Positions 37,741-48,780 are shown, counted from the stretch's first letter. The stretch is DNA of 64,000 nt from Onthophagus taurus (GCF_036711975.1 NC_091966.1:9307501-9371500), one strand, 5' to 3'. The notes: generated by a model from the sequence alone, not told the origin. Numbers and translations are program-made.

Positions 37741-38027
37741 CGTCCCCATACCCGGTATGGTTGTAACAGTAGACGGGATCAATTGTAACACTATCAGAAA
37801 ACAAATATTTATTTGTTATACACATATTTATTAAGAAAAAAAAAACAAATACTGATTAACAAAATCGAAAAATAATCAATTGGATTCACAATTGTGACAC
37901 ATATAATAGGTATCTCCAGCTGTATAAGCCTTATATGTATTATGTATCCAAGCAATAATATTCTTAAACTAAGATTAGAACTAAAACTAGAAACTTTCGG
38001 GTTTTGCCGTGCGTCTTTTAATAAAAG

Positions 38028-38069
38028 GTTTGACGTTTCGGATGCCATGTTGCAACCTTCTTCAGAAAC
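38028..38069 (-). ncRNA. Hammerhead-ribozyme-like motif (left arm, copy A)
   Basis: Minus strand: GTTT - CTGAAGAA - GGTTGC AACATG GCATCC - GAAACGTC - AAAC. Stem I GUUU/AAAC, stem II GGUUGC/GCAUCC with one U-U mismatch, CUGANGA and GAAA boxes and the GUC triplet are all present. One extra A lies between the CUGANGA box and stem II. The motif is identical to that in copy B. Confidence 0.5.
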
Positions 38070-38427
38070 TGGTTCGAAGTGACGAGATCAAAAAATCGGT
38101 AACTATATATAAGTCGGAAAAACTAATCAATAATCAGTTAACGCTAATTACAAACTAATTAATAACTAATTGCGTCGCGTCCGGTGTGAGGCGGGAAGAG
38201 GTCTTCGTGTTCACCACCATCTTCCATGTTCTGCTAAGCTCCCAGCCATCCTCTCTGTTGACGTTATTTTTATGTCGGTGAATCTCTATGGCTTCTCTTG
38301 TCAGTCTTTGGTAGTATCTATTGTCCCTAGCCAGCACCTTTGTTTGTTCGAAGTTTATTCGGTGCCCCTGGTTGCCGGACCATTGCCATGCAGAATGTAA
38401 AGCTGAAGAAGATCCAGCAGTCGGCGG

Positions 38428-38739
38428 TTGCGGAACATTGCCATGCAGCGTGGGAAGGTTTATGTTGGCCAAACTGGGCGCAACGTCGAGTGCCGCATCA
38501 AGGAGCATGAGAGGGATGTAAGGCTGAAGAAGATCCAGCAGTCGGCTTTTGCGGAACATTGCCATGCAGAGGGGCACCGAATAAACTTCGAACAAACAAA
38601 GGTGCTGGCTAGGGACAATAGATACTACCAAAGACTGACAAGAGAAGCCATAGAGATTCACCGACATAAAAATAACGTCAACAGAGAGGATGGCTGGGAG
38701 CTTAGCAGAACATGGAAGATGGTGGTGAACACCTGGTGA
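38428..38739 (+). CDS. GIY-YIG endonuclease domain of a Penelope-like element
   Basis: 104 codons are open. GKVYVGQTGRNVECRIKEHE carries the GIY-YIG core (KVY...YVG as VYVGQT), the catalytic-type Arg (R in ECRIKEH) and the following EH. AFAEHCHAEGHRINF and EAIEIHRHKNNVNREDGWEL complete the domain with its Glu (EAIEI) and Asn region. This is the C-terminal nuclease that Penelope elements use for target cleavage. There is no ATG at the start, so it is a fragment of a longer protein whose RT part is gone. The second half of the domain lies in the right palindrome arm, and its reverse complement in the left arm. A 48-base segment is duplicated (38399-38446 and 38521-38569). Confidence 0.85.
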   Translation: MRNIAMQRGKVYVGQTGRNVECRIKEHERDVRLKKIQQSAFAEHCHAEGHRINFEQTKVLARDNRYYQRLTREAIEIHRHKNNVNREDGWELSRTWKMVVNTW

Positions 38740-38874
38740 AGACCTCTTCCCGCCTCACACCGGACGCGACGCAATTAGTTATTAATTAGTTTGTAATTAG
38801 CGTTAACTGATTATTAATTAGTTTTTCCGACTTATATATAGTTACCGATTTTTTGATCTCGTCACTTCGAACCA

Positions 38875-38916
38875 GTTTCTGAAGAAGGTTGCAACATGGC
38901 ATCCGAAACGCCAAAC
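38875..38916 (+). ncRNA. Hammerhead-ribozyme-like motif (right arm, copy A), cleavage triplet changed
   Basis: Same as the left-arm motif but the GAAACGUC box reads GAAACGCC, so the U of the U-H cleavage triplet is lost. This copy is expected to be inactive. Confidence 0.4.
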
Positions 38917-39116
38917 CTTTTATTAAAAGACGCACGGCAAAACCCGAAAGTTTCTAGTGTTAGTTCTAATCTTAGTTTAATTCACACCGGCCGTGAAAGC
39001 CTTCGTACGTATAATAATATTCTTCATCATCGTCTGAGGATTCTTTTCGTTTTCTGGTATTTTTTTTGTTTATATCATTAGGCTTAAAACATCTTGATTT
39101 TTTGTTTAAATTTACT

Positions 39117-40601
39117 TTAATTTTTTTTGTCTTCTTTTTTCTCAGATTCTATTCGCATTGCTTCTTTTTCTGGTGTATCTGTGTATATGGTAGATATTCT
39201 CTTTTTTCTTGCATTATTTTTCTTTAGTCTTGGTGGTGCTTTGGGGTAAGGTTTTACTATTTCAGGTGAAAACACATCAGTGCTCGTAGATGGTTTCGAT
39301 GTATCTATTAAAACTTGATCAGAAGTTAACTCTACGTTTCCAGTGAGATCATTCAGGTTAGGGTCGAGTTCGTTGAAGTGCAAGATTGGTTGTTCTGAAT
39401 TTCCTTGATTCGGATTAGGTCAGTCTGTCACATATGATGGGGCGAAATCAAGATCGGTAAATATGTCGCGGTTAAATGGGTAAATCCCAGTTTTCTTAAA
39501 ACCAGCTTAAATATTGCTCGGGGTGAGAGCTAATGGCATAGAGTAGCCACAATACCAGGTATATCGTAAATGCTCATAGTTTTACTGGGTGATTTAGCAT
39601 AAAAGCGTCACATTGCGAATTGACAGCTTTCTTGAACTTAAGCGAGCAATGTGGCGGAAATGACAAATAATTCTGTTTTCTTTACAGAAATCGAGCGCAC
39701 TAATATGATTATCTAACACGAGTAACACTTTATGAGCAGTTGAAGAGTTTGTGTGTTTCTGAAAATGTTTCAAAAATAGTAAAAAATCTTGATCTTGCAT
39801 CCAACCTAAGCGATTTGCTGTTCCTATTGCTCTTATAGGTCCGTCTCTGATAAAGTAATGTTGGTACCGAACACGAAGAAATACAAATAGGGGAGGTATA
39901 ACGTTTCCCAAAGTATTAGCAGCAAAAGCTATCGACGAGCGTAAATACCTCGCTCTGCTGATGTCACTGCTCCAACCTGACGAATGCCTCGTCTGGCTAT
40001 CACTTTTTGAGGAGTTTGCACAGTAATTACACCCGTTTCGTCTACATTATAAATGTCTTGTGGTTTGAAACTATCCCGGTCCATTACTTGTTGTAAATTA
40101 TCATAGAATATTAACATTCGTCCGATTAAAACTAGTTGCTCTTGACAAGATAGTGGCTTGTGCAGCTCTTATTGAAAGATCTGCATTTCTATGCATAAAA
40201 GCACTAAACCAATCCTCTCCTGCCATTCTGTTTTCGTCCCAAAAACGTGGTCGTTTTAGATTGTATTTTATAGCAAGTTCATAGCTTAATTTTCTTACTT
40301 CTTTTGGACTTAGGCCAAAATAAATGTCAGCACATCGCGTCAAGAATTTACTTAAGATCTTCTCCTAAGCATCTGTGAACACTTTATTGTGTGCTATGTA
40401 TCCCATAAAAGTTATTGCTCCATCTTCATGTTGATTAGCCTCCCGTTTTCTTTTGTAAGGTAGTAGGGACACGTAGCTTAAACCGTGTTTTTCAGCAGAT
40501 TTTCTTAAAGACATGCCTTTTTTCATGTGTTCATAAGCTTCCAAATACTGCGATATACCACTCTGACTTTTACATGTCTTCCTTGTACGTTTCCTCGGCA
40601 T
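39117..40601 (-). pseudogene. pogo-type transposase, frameshifted, third catalytic Asp deleted
   Basis: The ATG is at 40601. Order on the minus strand: psq-type helix-turn-helix (MPRKRTRKTCKSQSGISQYL, then a segment containing GMSLRKSAEKHGLS), to 40365; CENPB/HTH-like region (WDENRMAGEDWFSAFMHRNA), 40343-40101. Then DDE part: PQDIYNVDETGVITVQTPQK (first Asp), 40117-39929, and HKVLLVLDNHISALDFCK (second Asp), 39911-39594. After the HCS segment about 15 residues containing the 'QPLD' third Asp are missing. A C-terminal region follows (GFKKTGIYPFNRDIFTDLDF in another frame, then a Lys-rich tail to 39117). Several frameshifts and stops occur. Not functional. Confidence 0.85.
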
Positions 40602-41099
40602 CTAAAAATTTATAACACCGCTTTAACTACTTCTAAATGGTTCTACATGGTGTCGGTTGAAACGATGAAACGGTTCATCCGACCCCGATAAAAATGTTAC
40701 AACCGTACCCGGCCGTACTTTTTAGCAAATTGTCGTTATAACTTCTAAAAGAAACAATATAAATAATAGCGAATTACGCCTAAATGAACTCTGATAACTA
40801 AAGTACTTACGTAAAAAACTAAAACGACCGTAAATAACACAGTATTTTAATAAAAAATCAACAGAAAAGCCACAAGAAAGTTTCTTTTGCACACAATAAC
40901 ACAATGAACCGTCTCACAAACGTGTTATGAGGTCGAAGTGACTCTAAAGTCTGGCGGACAGGATATAACACGAAAACTGCATCTTTTTCTTCTTATGCAT
41001 GATGCCCTTACAGTTTTCGAATTATTAGCGTTGTTTCAACCGTACCCTGTTTCAACAGGACGTACCTACTTAATAATACCTCAATATAATTTAACATTA

Positions 41100-41944
41100 C
41101 AGTAAAACCTCAATAAAAATATACAACAATCTAGTGCTGAATAACAAATAAAACTAGACTAACACTAGTACTAGAACTAACATTAGACCTAGAACTAGTA
41201 ACATTCTGTTTAGCCGTACTTCTCTTAAGATGGCTGCTAGGTGGTAGGTAGCGCTAGTTAGCATAAAATATCACTATGTTGCATATTTTTATTAAACTAA
41301 AACTAGAACTAACACTAGACCTAGAACTAGAAAGTAATGGGTTTAGCCACGCGTCTTCGCAGACCAATGCGGCCGAATGTTTATAGTTCTCGGTCTAGTG
41401 TTAGTTCTAGTTTTACACTAGCACTATCACTAGAACTAACACAAGACCTAGAACTAGAATCATTCGGGTTTAGCCGTCTTGAAAGACGTGTGGCTAAATC
41501 CGAATGTTTCCAGTTCTCGGTCTAGTGTTACACTATCACTAGAACTAACACAAGACCTAGAACTAGAATCATTCGGGTTTAGCCGTCTTGAAAGATGTGC
41601 GGCTAAATCCGAATGTTTCTAGTTCTCGGTCTAGTGTTGGTTCTAGTTTTGCACTAGCACTATCACTAGAAGTAACACAAGACCTAGAAGTAGAATCATT
41701 CGGGTTTAGCCGTCTTAAAGATGTGCGGCTAAATCCGAAATTTTTCTAGTTCTCGGTCTAGTATTAGTTCTAGGTTTGCACTAGCACTATCACTAGAAGT
41801 AACACAAGACATAGAAGTAGAATCATTCGGGTTTAGCCGTCTTGAAAGACGTTCGGCTAAATCCGAATGTTTCTACTTCTCGGTCTATTGTTAGTTCTAA
41901 TTTTGCACTATCACTAGAACTAACACAAGACCTATTCCTGGTGT
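41100..41944. repeat. Tandem array of CTAG-rich palindromic repeats
   Basis: CATTCGGGTTTAGCCGTCTT recurs at 41461, 41570, 41697 and 41824, giving steps of 109, 127 and 127 bases. Each unit contains an inner hairpin (CATTCGGGTTTAGCC against GGCTAAATCCGAATG, about 10-20 bases apart) flanked by CTAGAACTAACACAAGACCT-type arms in inverted orientation. The left part (41100-41400) is less regular. Copy B of the Penelope-like element is inserted at its right edge. Confidence 0.85.
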
Positions 41945-42019
41945 TAAACTAAGATTAGAACTAAAACTAGAACTAACACTAGAAACTTTCGGGTTTTGCC
42001 GTGCGTCTTTTAATAAAAG

Positions 42020-42061
42020 GTTTGACGTTTCGGATGCCATGTTGCAACCTTCTTCAGAAAC
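42020..42061 (-). ncRNA. Hammerhead-ribozyme-like motif (left arm, copy B)
   Basis: Minus strand motif identical to that at 42109-42150: 4-bp stem I, CUGANGA box, 6-position stem II with one mismatch and a 6-base loop, GAAA box, and GUC. Confidence 0.5.
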
Positions 42062-42108
42062 TGGTTCGAAGTGTTCTGAAACTGGTGAAACTGGTTCACT
42101 TCGAACCA

Positions 42109-42150
42109 GTTTCTGAAGAAGGTTGCAACATGGCATCCGAAACGTCAAAC
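42109..42150 (+). ncRNA. Hammerhead-ribozyme-like motif (right arm, copy B)
   Basis: GTTT (stem I) - CTGAAGAA - GGTTGC / AACATG / GCATCC (stem II and loop) - GAAAC - GTC - AAAC (stem I). It matches the minimal type-I hammerhead seen in Penelope-like elements, except for one unpaired A before stem II and a U-U pair inside it. Activity cannot be judged from sequence. Confidence 0.55.
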
Positions 42151-42269
42151 CTTTTATTAAAAGACGCACGGCAAAACCCGAAAGTTTCTAGTGTTAGTTC
42201 TAGTTTTAGTTCTAACCTTAGTTTAATTCACACCGGCCGTGAAAGCCTTCGTACTTATATTCCTGGTGT

Positions 42270-44630
42270 ACTTGAAAATTTCTTTCAATATTACAAGAAA
42301 ATTTAACCATCAATTTTATCCATTTACAAACCATCGATGTTCATCTTGTGTCCATGGTCAATTTCGACGCAATTTCGATCGTGCAATAACATCATCAGGA
42401 ACGAGAAGAGGGCCGTTTGCCCTTCAAAAGTTTCGGCGCGAAATCGAATTCAATAAAACTCGATTCCGACGGCCACCGTCGCGACGTCCTTTGCTTCTCT
42501 CTCTATATAAATAAAACGGGATCAAAACAAAATTCTTCGATCATCCAACAAAGGCGACCACGGTGGTCGTCGCTGATATTCGATTGTTTCTCGTCTCTTT
42601 TGTCTTTTCCGGGGCTGCCGCTGGCGGGCTGCGCGAATAAACGTCCATAAGATATCCGTACGTGGCGTTCACAACGCTAACAAGAAAGAAAACGTGGACC
42701 TCGTAGGAAGAGGAAGATATAAGGCGTCCGGATTTTAATTTTACGGCTGTCACGTTCGATTGCGACCAACACCACCGACTCTGACCAAATCCAACGTCGC
42801 AGTTGTACCGGATGCGATGTGCTCGATTAAAAGTTTTACGAAAAGAAAATGTTTAATTTTGGGTTTTATTATTCGTTTTTAACAGTTTCGATGATCGATT
42901 CGTGTTCGTACGCTTTTATGGCTTTTAATTTTAATTACCAGTTGGAAAATAGAGTGTCGATAAGTATTGAATTAATTAATAGTTAATTTTTGAATCGCGA
43001 TTGAAAAGGTCCTCATTATCAATTCAATATTAAACCGGGATCGGATTGAATTATTGCGCATTACCTATCTGCGTTATTCATTATGATGGCGTGGCGTGAA
43101 TAATATTTTCAATAAAATCATTTGTGTTGTTGACATTTTTAAACGAAAATTTATTCATTCGTTAATCATTATTTACAACGATATAGAAAGTTGGCAATTG
43201 CTGACGAAAATAATTATACCATAAATTTCGAGATTTCCAAGATTACTTTGCAGACTCTTAATCTTTTCTTATACTGTAAAAATTGTTACTACGATTTGAT
43301 CGTGATCAACAGAATATCTTTATTGCTAAATTATTGGTCGATGTGCGATTTGGTTTCTTTAGTGTATTGAGTTCTACGTCAAAGATAACATTTCGAAGGC
43401 TCCAACTTACTTAGACCCTCAAGTTAGAATAGTATCAACCTATTTGAAAAATATAATCTAGTTGTAACAGCGAACATTTCACTGCCATAAAACTCGCCCC
43501 ATTCATGTCAGAAATTCTCAAATCAGTTGAGAATTCTCGAAAGTTATTCAGTACTCCGAGAACTATTTCGTTTGGTAATGTCCACAAACAGATTTTTGCT
43601 GTTATTAAGTAATCTGCAATTAGATCATGCTGAAATTCGTGAGGAACGCAAATAAGTAGCTAAATTATGAGATATACTTAATAAATTTGTTACAAACTGC
43701 AAAAATGCTTACAAATATTGGCAGGTTTTCGAGGACCTTGTACTTTTAAACAATACATACCAAGTACACCAATTAAGCATGGCACCCAATTATAGTTTTA
43801 GAAGATTTTAAGTGCTACTTTACATCAAACTTGGAAGTGTACGTTAGCAAGTAACTGATTGGTCCTTCCGTTGTACACAACTCTTCGAGCATATGGGAAT
43901 GTTGCAGTCTCTTGTCTGCATAACGGATTTAAATAATGCAGATACCGACTTTTTTGGACGATATTAAAACGGCATCTTGAAAAATAGTTGAAGCGTTGTG
44001 TTTTGATGTACAGAAAAAGATTACCTGTGTACAGGTGTCCCAAATTCGTTGTCCGCATAGGCTATCTCCGAAACTAAAAGAGATAGAAAAAAAGTCCAAA
44101 CAGCTATCGTTTTTGGCTTTCATCCTATAGGCAAAACCTGAAAAACTTGCGAAAATATATTTTTCCCAATATTTCAAACCTTTATTATCTTCTAATACAC
44201 CTGACCATCAAAACCCATTGTATCTCGCACGATGGTAATGTTAATCTCTATCTAATCTGATAAAACCTCCACTCTTATTTTTCCACTTATCAACCTTAAC
44301 ATAATCAAATCAGTGTTTACTATGAACTATGTGGAGCAGAGCAGAGCATTGTAAAGTTTTTATGCTGGGCTCCACAAGAATTACAGGGTACGTTAGGGAA
44401 GAGAAAGGAAAGTAAGTAAGTATTACAGAATTGGTTCTTCCTTCGTTGGTTCTTTTATGATTCAAGAAGTTGTAGTAAAAGTAAAACATATATCGTCACT
44501 TCCTTTTTACACAACCGTTTCGAAGGCTTTCTTCAGCATACCAAAGAATTAAAGGAAATAGTTCCTTTTGGATTTGTACCCTTTATTTCTTAACGTTGTC
44601 CTGGACTACCATTATCTGGATTTCACCAGT
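42270..44630. other. Intergenic, no supported gene
   Basis: 42340-42830 is G+C-richer, with CTCTATATAAATAAAA near 42500 as a possible TATA sequence, but no downstream gene is recognisable. 42830-44630 is AT-rich. A motif resembling the GAAACG-type hammerhead/Penelope end of another family lies on the minus strand at about 44511-44540. Confidence 0.45.
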
Positions 44631-44634
44631 ATCT

Positions 44635-45160
44635 ATCATTATCAGCTTTAATATCTTTAAACGTCGTTCCTAATATATCTCAACATCGTCCCTAATCAAC
44701 AAAACAACAAAATCGTTCCGGACATATCTTAACATAATCCCTATCAACACTATCTTAGAATCTTTTAATATCTTAGTAGCCATAATATGTCTCTGACGTA
44801 TTATGTCTGTGTTTATAACGGTGTCTCTCAACACTCTCCTTGAATTCTTCAATATCTTAACCATCATAACAAACTAAACATACTAAACTGAATATTGTCT
44901 CCAATATCCACAAGGATATTGGACATCATCTCTGATACTTCTTATCAACATTATTTCTGATATCTTCAAACATCGTCTTTAACTTTTCTCAACATCGCCT
45001 ACCGCATTTCTCTGAACATATTCCGTGATGTTAATATATCGCTTAATTCTCTCCAATATCGTTTCTGGACTTCCCTAATATCACCTATGGCATCAGAATC
45101 GTCCCTGGCAATTCTGTCATACTCTCTTTCAACATATGTCAACATTAGGATACCGGCAAC
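44635..45160. repeat. Degenerate minisatellite, second type
   Basis: Irregular copies of a pattern near ATCTCAACATCGTCCCTAAT and its variants (ATCTTTAAACGTCGTTCCTA, ATCTTCAAACATCGTC) follow each other over about 500 bases. Highly diverged. Confidence 0.5.
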
Positions 45161-45423
45161 TATCCGGTATCCGGCCTATACGGCCATTTTTTAAAACCGG
45201 CCGAATTAGTATCTGTTTTAGGTGTTGGACACTGTGGATAATAACTGTTTTCATTGATTACAACTTTATTTATTTCAGGTTTGTCATTTAGCAACCTCAT
45301 TGTAACAACCCCAATACGATATATAAAATCTCTTATTGCAGTTTCGTCTAGTTTTCTTCTCTTCGCTTATAATTCATCATCACATTCATTACTAACAGAA
45401 CTGTCGCTGTTATCACTTTCGAT

Positions 45424-46160
45424 TATTAATTAAAGTATCCTCTTTTTAATGCAAAAAACCGTTTTGAAAAATTACTTTTAGTTCTTGAGAAATAAATTTT
45501 TGAAGTAATCGACAATTTTTACGAATTTTGCAATTTCCGCCGATTATGTTTTAAAAATTATTATAAAATCTATTTCTTGGAATATGAGTATGAAAAGTTC
45601 CCAAAGTGTTAATAAAAGTGGCCTCTTTCCAATGAACCAACACGTTTTGAAAAATAACTTTTAGTTTTTGAGAAAACAATATTTGAAGTTTTGATAATTT
45701 TCGATGTTGCAATTTTCATCGATAACTTTCAAAATTCGCTATAAAATTAATTTCTTGAAGGATCCTTGTGGAAATATCACCAATCATTAATTAAAGTATC
45801 CTCTTTTTGATGCAACAAGCCGTTTTGAAAAATCACTTTTAGTTTTTGAAAAATAAATTTTTGAAATGATCGACAATTTTTTCGAATTTTGTAATTTTCG
45901 CCGATTAAGTTTTAAAAATTCGTATAAAATCCATTTCTTGGGGTATGAGTATGAAAATTTCCCAGAGTGTTAATAAAAGTGTCCTCTTTCCAATGAACCA
46001 ACACGTTTTGAAAAATAACTTTTAGTTTTTGAGAAAACAATATTTGAAGTTTTGATAAAATTTTCAATGTGGCATCGATAACTTTCAAAATTCGTTATAA
46101 AATTCATTTCTTGAAGGATCCTTGTGGAAATATCGCCAATTATTAATTAAAGTATCCTCC
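45424..46160. repeat. Tandem repeat of ~360 bp, two copies
   Basis: ATTAATTAAAGTATCCTC begins copies near 45426, 45786 and 46142 (the third is only a start). Each 360-base unit is itself made of two diverged halves of about 180 bases, both carrying a CCGTTTTGAAAAAT or ACGTTTTGAAAAAT segment followed by ACTTTTAGTT(T/C)TTGA(G/A)AAA. The array is flanked by short palindromic CCGGATATCCG-type sequences at 45150-45205 and 46338-46425. Confidence 0.8.
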
Positions 46161-46439
46161 TTTTTGAGTTGCTTCGTGAGTTAAATCAGCATCAAAAAAG
46201 TTCATTTTCTATCTTGGATCCAAATAAGTTGACATATCTTATCAGCTTTCTTGTTAATTTCATTTTTATTCAAATATCGCAATAATGTGGCAATGTAGGG
46301 TATCACTTCAGAAATGCACCAGAAGTTATAATTACAATGGTCGGATAGATATGCCGGATATCCGACCGAAGGGGATGCCGAATATCCGGCTTTTCGCAAA
46401 ATCACTATCCGTTCCATTACTAGTCAACATCATGCTTGT

Positions 46440-48780
46440 ATAAGCTTCCTAAGCTTCATTCCTGATATCTCCAAACATACAGACAATATTTCTGTGCTTC
46501 ATTCGGCTATATTTTTGGAGTCAAACTTTATATTGTTATTACGGATTCATCTTTGCTTCGATCATAATCATGATCAATAATACTACCTTTACTGCATATG
46601 TTCGAATTTCACTATCCTTTTAAATCTAAGTGATTTCCTACTTTTTCAAGTTCCTTTAACGCTTGTTCTAACTGGTTACTATCAATATATACCAAAACGA
46701 CGTTTATAACAGACATTTAAATTTTGTACAAAATTGATGCTCATAAGTATTAGCGATTTACATATTCTTCTAGTCCATAATAAACATATTTAGGGAAAAT
46801 TTGTATTGATTGTACATTGTTAGTTATACACATTTCTCTTGGACTTTGAATTTTAGAGAGTAATAAGGTTCTATTCTATAGGGTATGTTGATATAGGGTC
46901 GAATTTCGTGTTTGATAAGCTCTTTACCCCGTCCCCAATACCCCATTATCTCGCGCTCCGTCCGCGTTTTCTAAAACACAAATAGGGTTATTTGAGTACG
47001 TCAGTCTCACGGCACATTATGCCCAAGATGTATTATGTTTGTACTTGTACTACAACAACAACCGACTTCGCGATGTCAATGGTCCCGTATGCGATGGCCT
47101 CGGGTATCAATTGCCCTCTGTAGGCGCTTAATTAATTTCGTACAAACGAGCAACGATTTCTTTTTCCCCTCTTTTCCGTCGTGTACGATTAATTCGCATT
47201 GGACAAGAAGAAGATCGAATGCGAGAGGGTACGGAATGAGAGAGAGCGAGATTTGTGGTCTACGGGTAGTCGTTTCTGCTGACGGAGTCAAATAGGGTCC
47301 GGTCCCCTGGTTTCAATTGAATCGAAGCTGATCGATTCATCTTCCACTCTTTCATCTGATGGCACTTGCAATAGATGATGGTCGGATGCGGAATGATGTG
47401 TTCGAAATCTACCTCTATCTAAATCGATATGTAAATTTTCAAATCAATGTGATTCTGATAAATGTGATGGAGCTTTTGAATTTTGAAACAGTTTCGATAA
47501 TAACCAAAAAACTTTTTTAAACAAAAAAGTTTGTAACAAAAAAAAAATGGAGAATGTGGTTAAACAATTCGTTTTATACAAACGAGTGTATACCTTTTTA
47601 AAAGAGGATGCGTACAAAAACGTCGACACAATTTGGATTCCGTAACGGTAGCGGTGGAATCCTTTTTGGGGGCGCGGGCGCGCGTTTATTCGACACTAAT
47701 CCGCTTCAGTTTTCAATTAAAAGCTGTTTTTAAAAAATGCGCCGTTTTAATCCAATCGAATTTCAATCGCATTATACGGCCGGTATTATTCAATCGCGAT
47801 CGCCGCAGCTGTCGGATCCGGGTTGGGGGAAGTCCGACTATGGGTTTTCGATTCCGGTACGGCACGAGTGTCGCCATCTATGGTCGTTCGATTTAATTGT
47901 TAACAAAAGCTCTGTTGCGCCGCTAAACTTTTTAAGTGCTAATTCGTGTTCGGAATTTAAATTGACAAAATAATTTATTATGTGGCGATGCCTACATTGA
48001 TTTCAACGCCGCGACCGAAAATTTATATTGATTTTCTGCGATCCGGTGAGACTCTACACCACGTCGTTCCCTGCAAACTGCATTGCACACCAAATCTCAC
48101 CGGTCAAAGCTCGTGATTCGAATATCTACTCGAAATTATTCACATATTTCAATTAAGTTCAGTTATTAACAATAACACAATCTAACGTGATTAATATTTG
48201 AAATATTATGATGGAATTTAATAAGATTTTTTTGTATTAATTTGTTAATCTTAACTGGGGTTCCCAGATTACATAAATATTTTTAAAACAAATTGGATCA
48301 TCGAATATCTTTGAAAGTGGTGATTCATTTAGAAATGACTCCGCTTATTCTTGTTATTTTTTTATAATCTCATCTGCTAAAACAATAATCATCTATATGT
48401 AATATGTTTTTATTAATAACTACCAAAATATGTTATCAAATAAATCATCACATGGACTTTGAAATTATTGCTAAATCTTTATTACAATTCCATGACTAAC
48501 TTTTATTTAATCCCTAAAAAATTTCCATTCAGTTTTTACAATTCAAGTTCATCAAAATAACAACCAAAATATAGATCAATAATTACAAAATCGAGATAGT
48601 GTCAAGATAATTATTAGTTTTATCAGAATGCAATATAAATCCACCTGGGACAGATACAGTAAAACTGCCAATCAAACTTAAAACTATTTATTTTATGTCA
48701 TACATTATCAATACTTGCATCTAATACATCTATAACAAATTCATAGAATCTGCTAGTGGTTAGCACGTAAACACCTTATT
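46440..48780. other. Intergenic, no supported gene
   Basis: CpG-richer patches at about 47040-47300 and 47640-47960 have overlapping short frames and no known domain. The rest is AT-rich, including the likely 3' UTR of rogdi toward 48780 (a minus-strand AATAAA is at 48692-48687). Confidence 0.45.

Larger units (their letters stand above)
37966..39012 (+). mobile_element. Penelope-like element, copy A: long palindrome around a GIY-YIG nuclease
   Basis: Arm 37965-38369 and arm 38570-38979 are near-perfect inverted repeats (about 405 and 410 bases). The visible indel is near the GAAGACCTCTTCC segment. The 200-base centre holds the first half of a GIY-YIG domain. After the right arm comes the family tail ATTCACACCGGCCGTGAAAG. 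AATAATATTCTT flanks the element at 37954-37965 and 39013-39024, so the palindrome was inserted as one unit. No reverse transcriptase is present, so it is non-autonomous. The outer 130 bases of each arm equal those of copy B at 42 kb. Confidence 0.85.
37755..41060 (-). mobile_element. pogo-type DNA transposon, broken, with a nested Penelope-like insertion
   Basis: The ends are approximate. Left near 37758 (GGTTGTAACAGTAGACGGGA) and right, on the minus strand near 41060 (GTTGAAACAGGGTACGGTTG), share a GTTG(T/A)AACAG...TTG(T/A)AACA pattern in inverted orientation. A further copy lies at 40690-40705. The transposase (40601-39117) reads on the minus strand. Penelope-like copy A (37966-39012) is inserted near the 3' side, bounded by a 12-bp duplication. 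Confidence 0.6.
41945..42257 (+). mobile_element. 313-bp foldback element derived from Penelope-like ends (copy B), with target duplication
   Basis: Arms 41945-42073 and 42097-42225 are 129-base inverted repeats with one visible two-base difference, around a 23-base spacer. The tail AATTCACACCGGCCGTGAAA then GCCTTCGTACTTA follows on the right only. TATTCCTGGTGT flanks it at 41933-41944 and 42258-42269. It has no coding capacity. Each arm carries a hammerhead-like motif, one on each strand. Sequence, tail and duplication length match copies A and C. Confidence 0.88.

Noticed and set aside
38155..38667. 170-codon minus-strand frame in Penelope-like copy A
   Set aside because: It arises because the palindrome makes both strands partly coding; it joins an inverted GIY-YIG end to unrelated frames.
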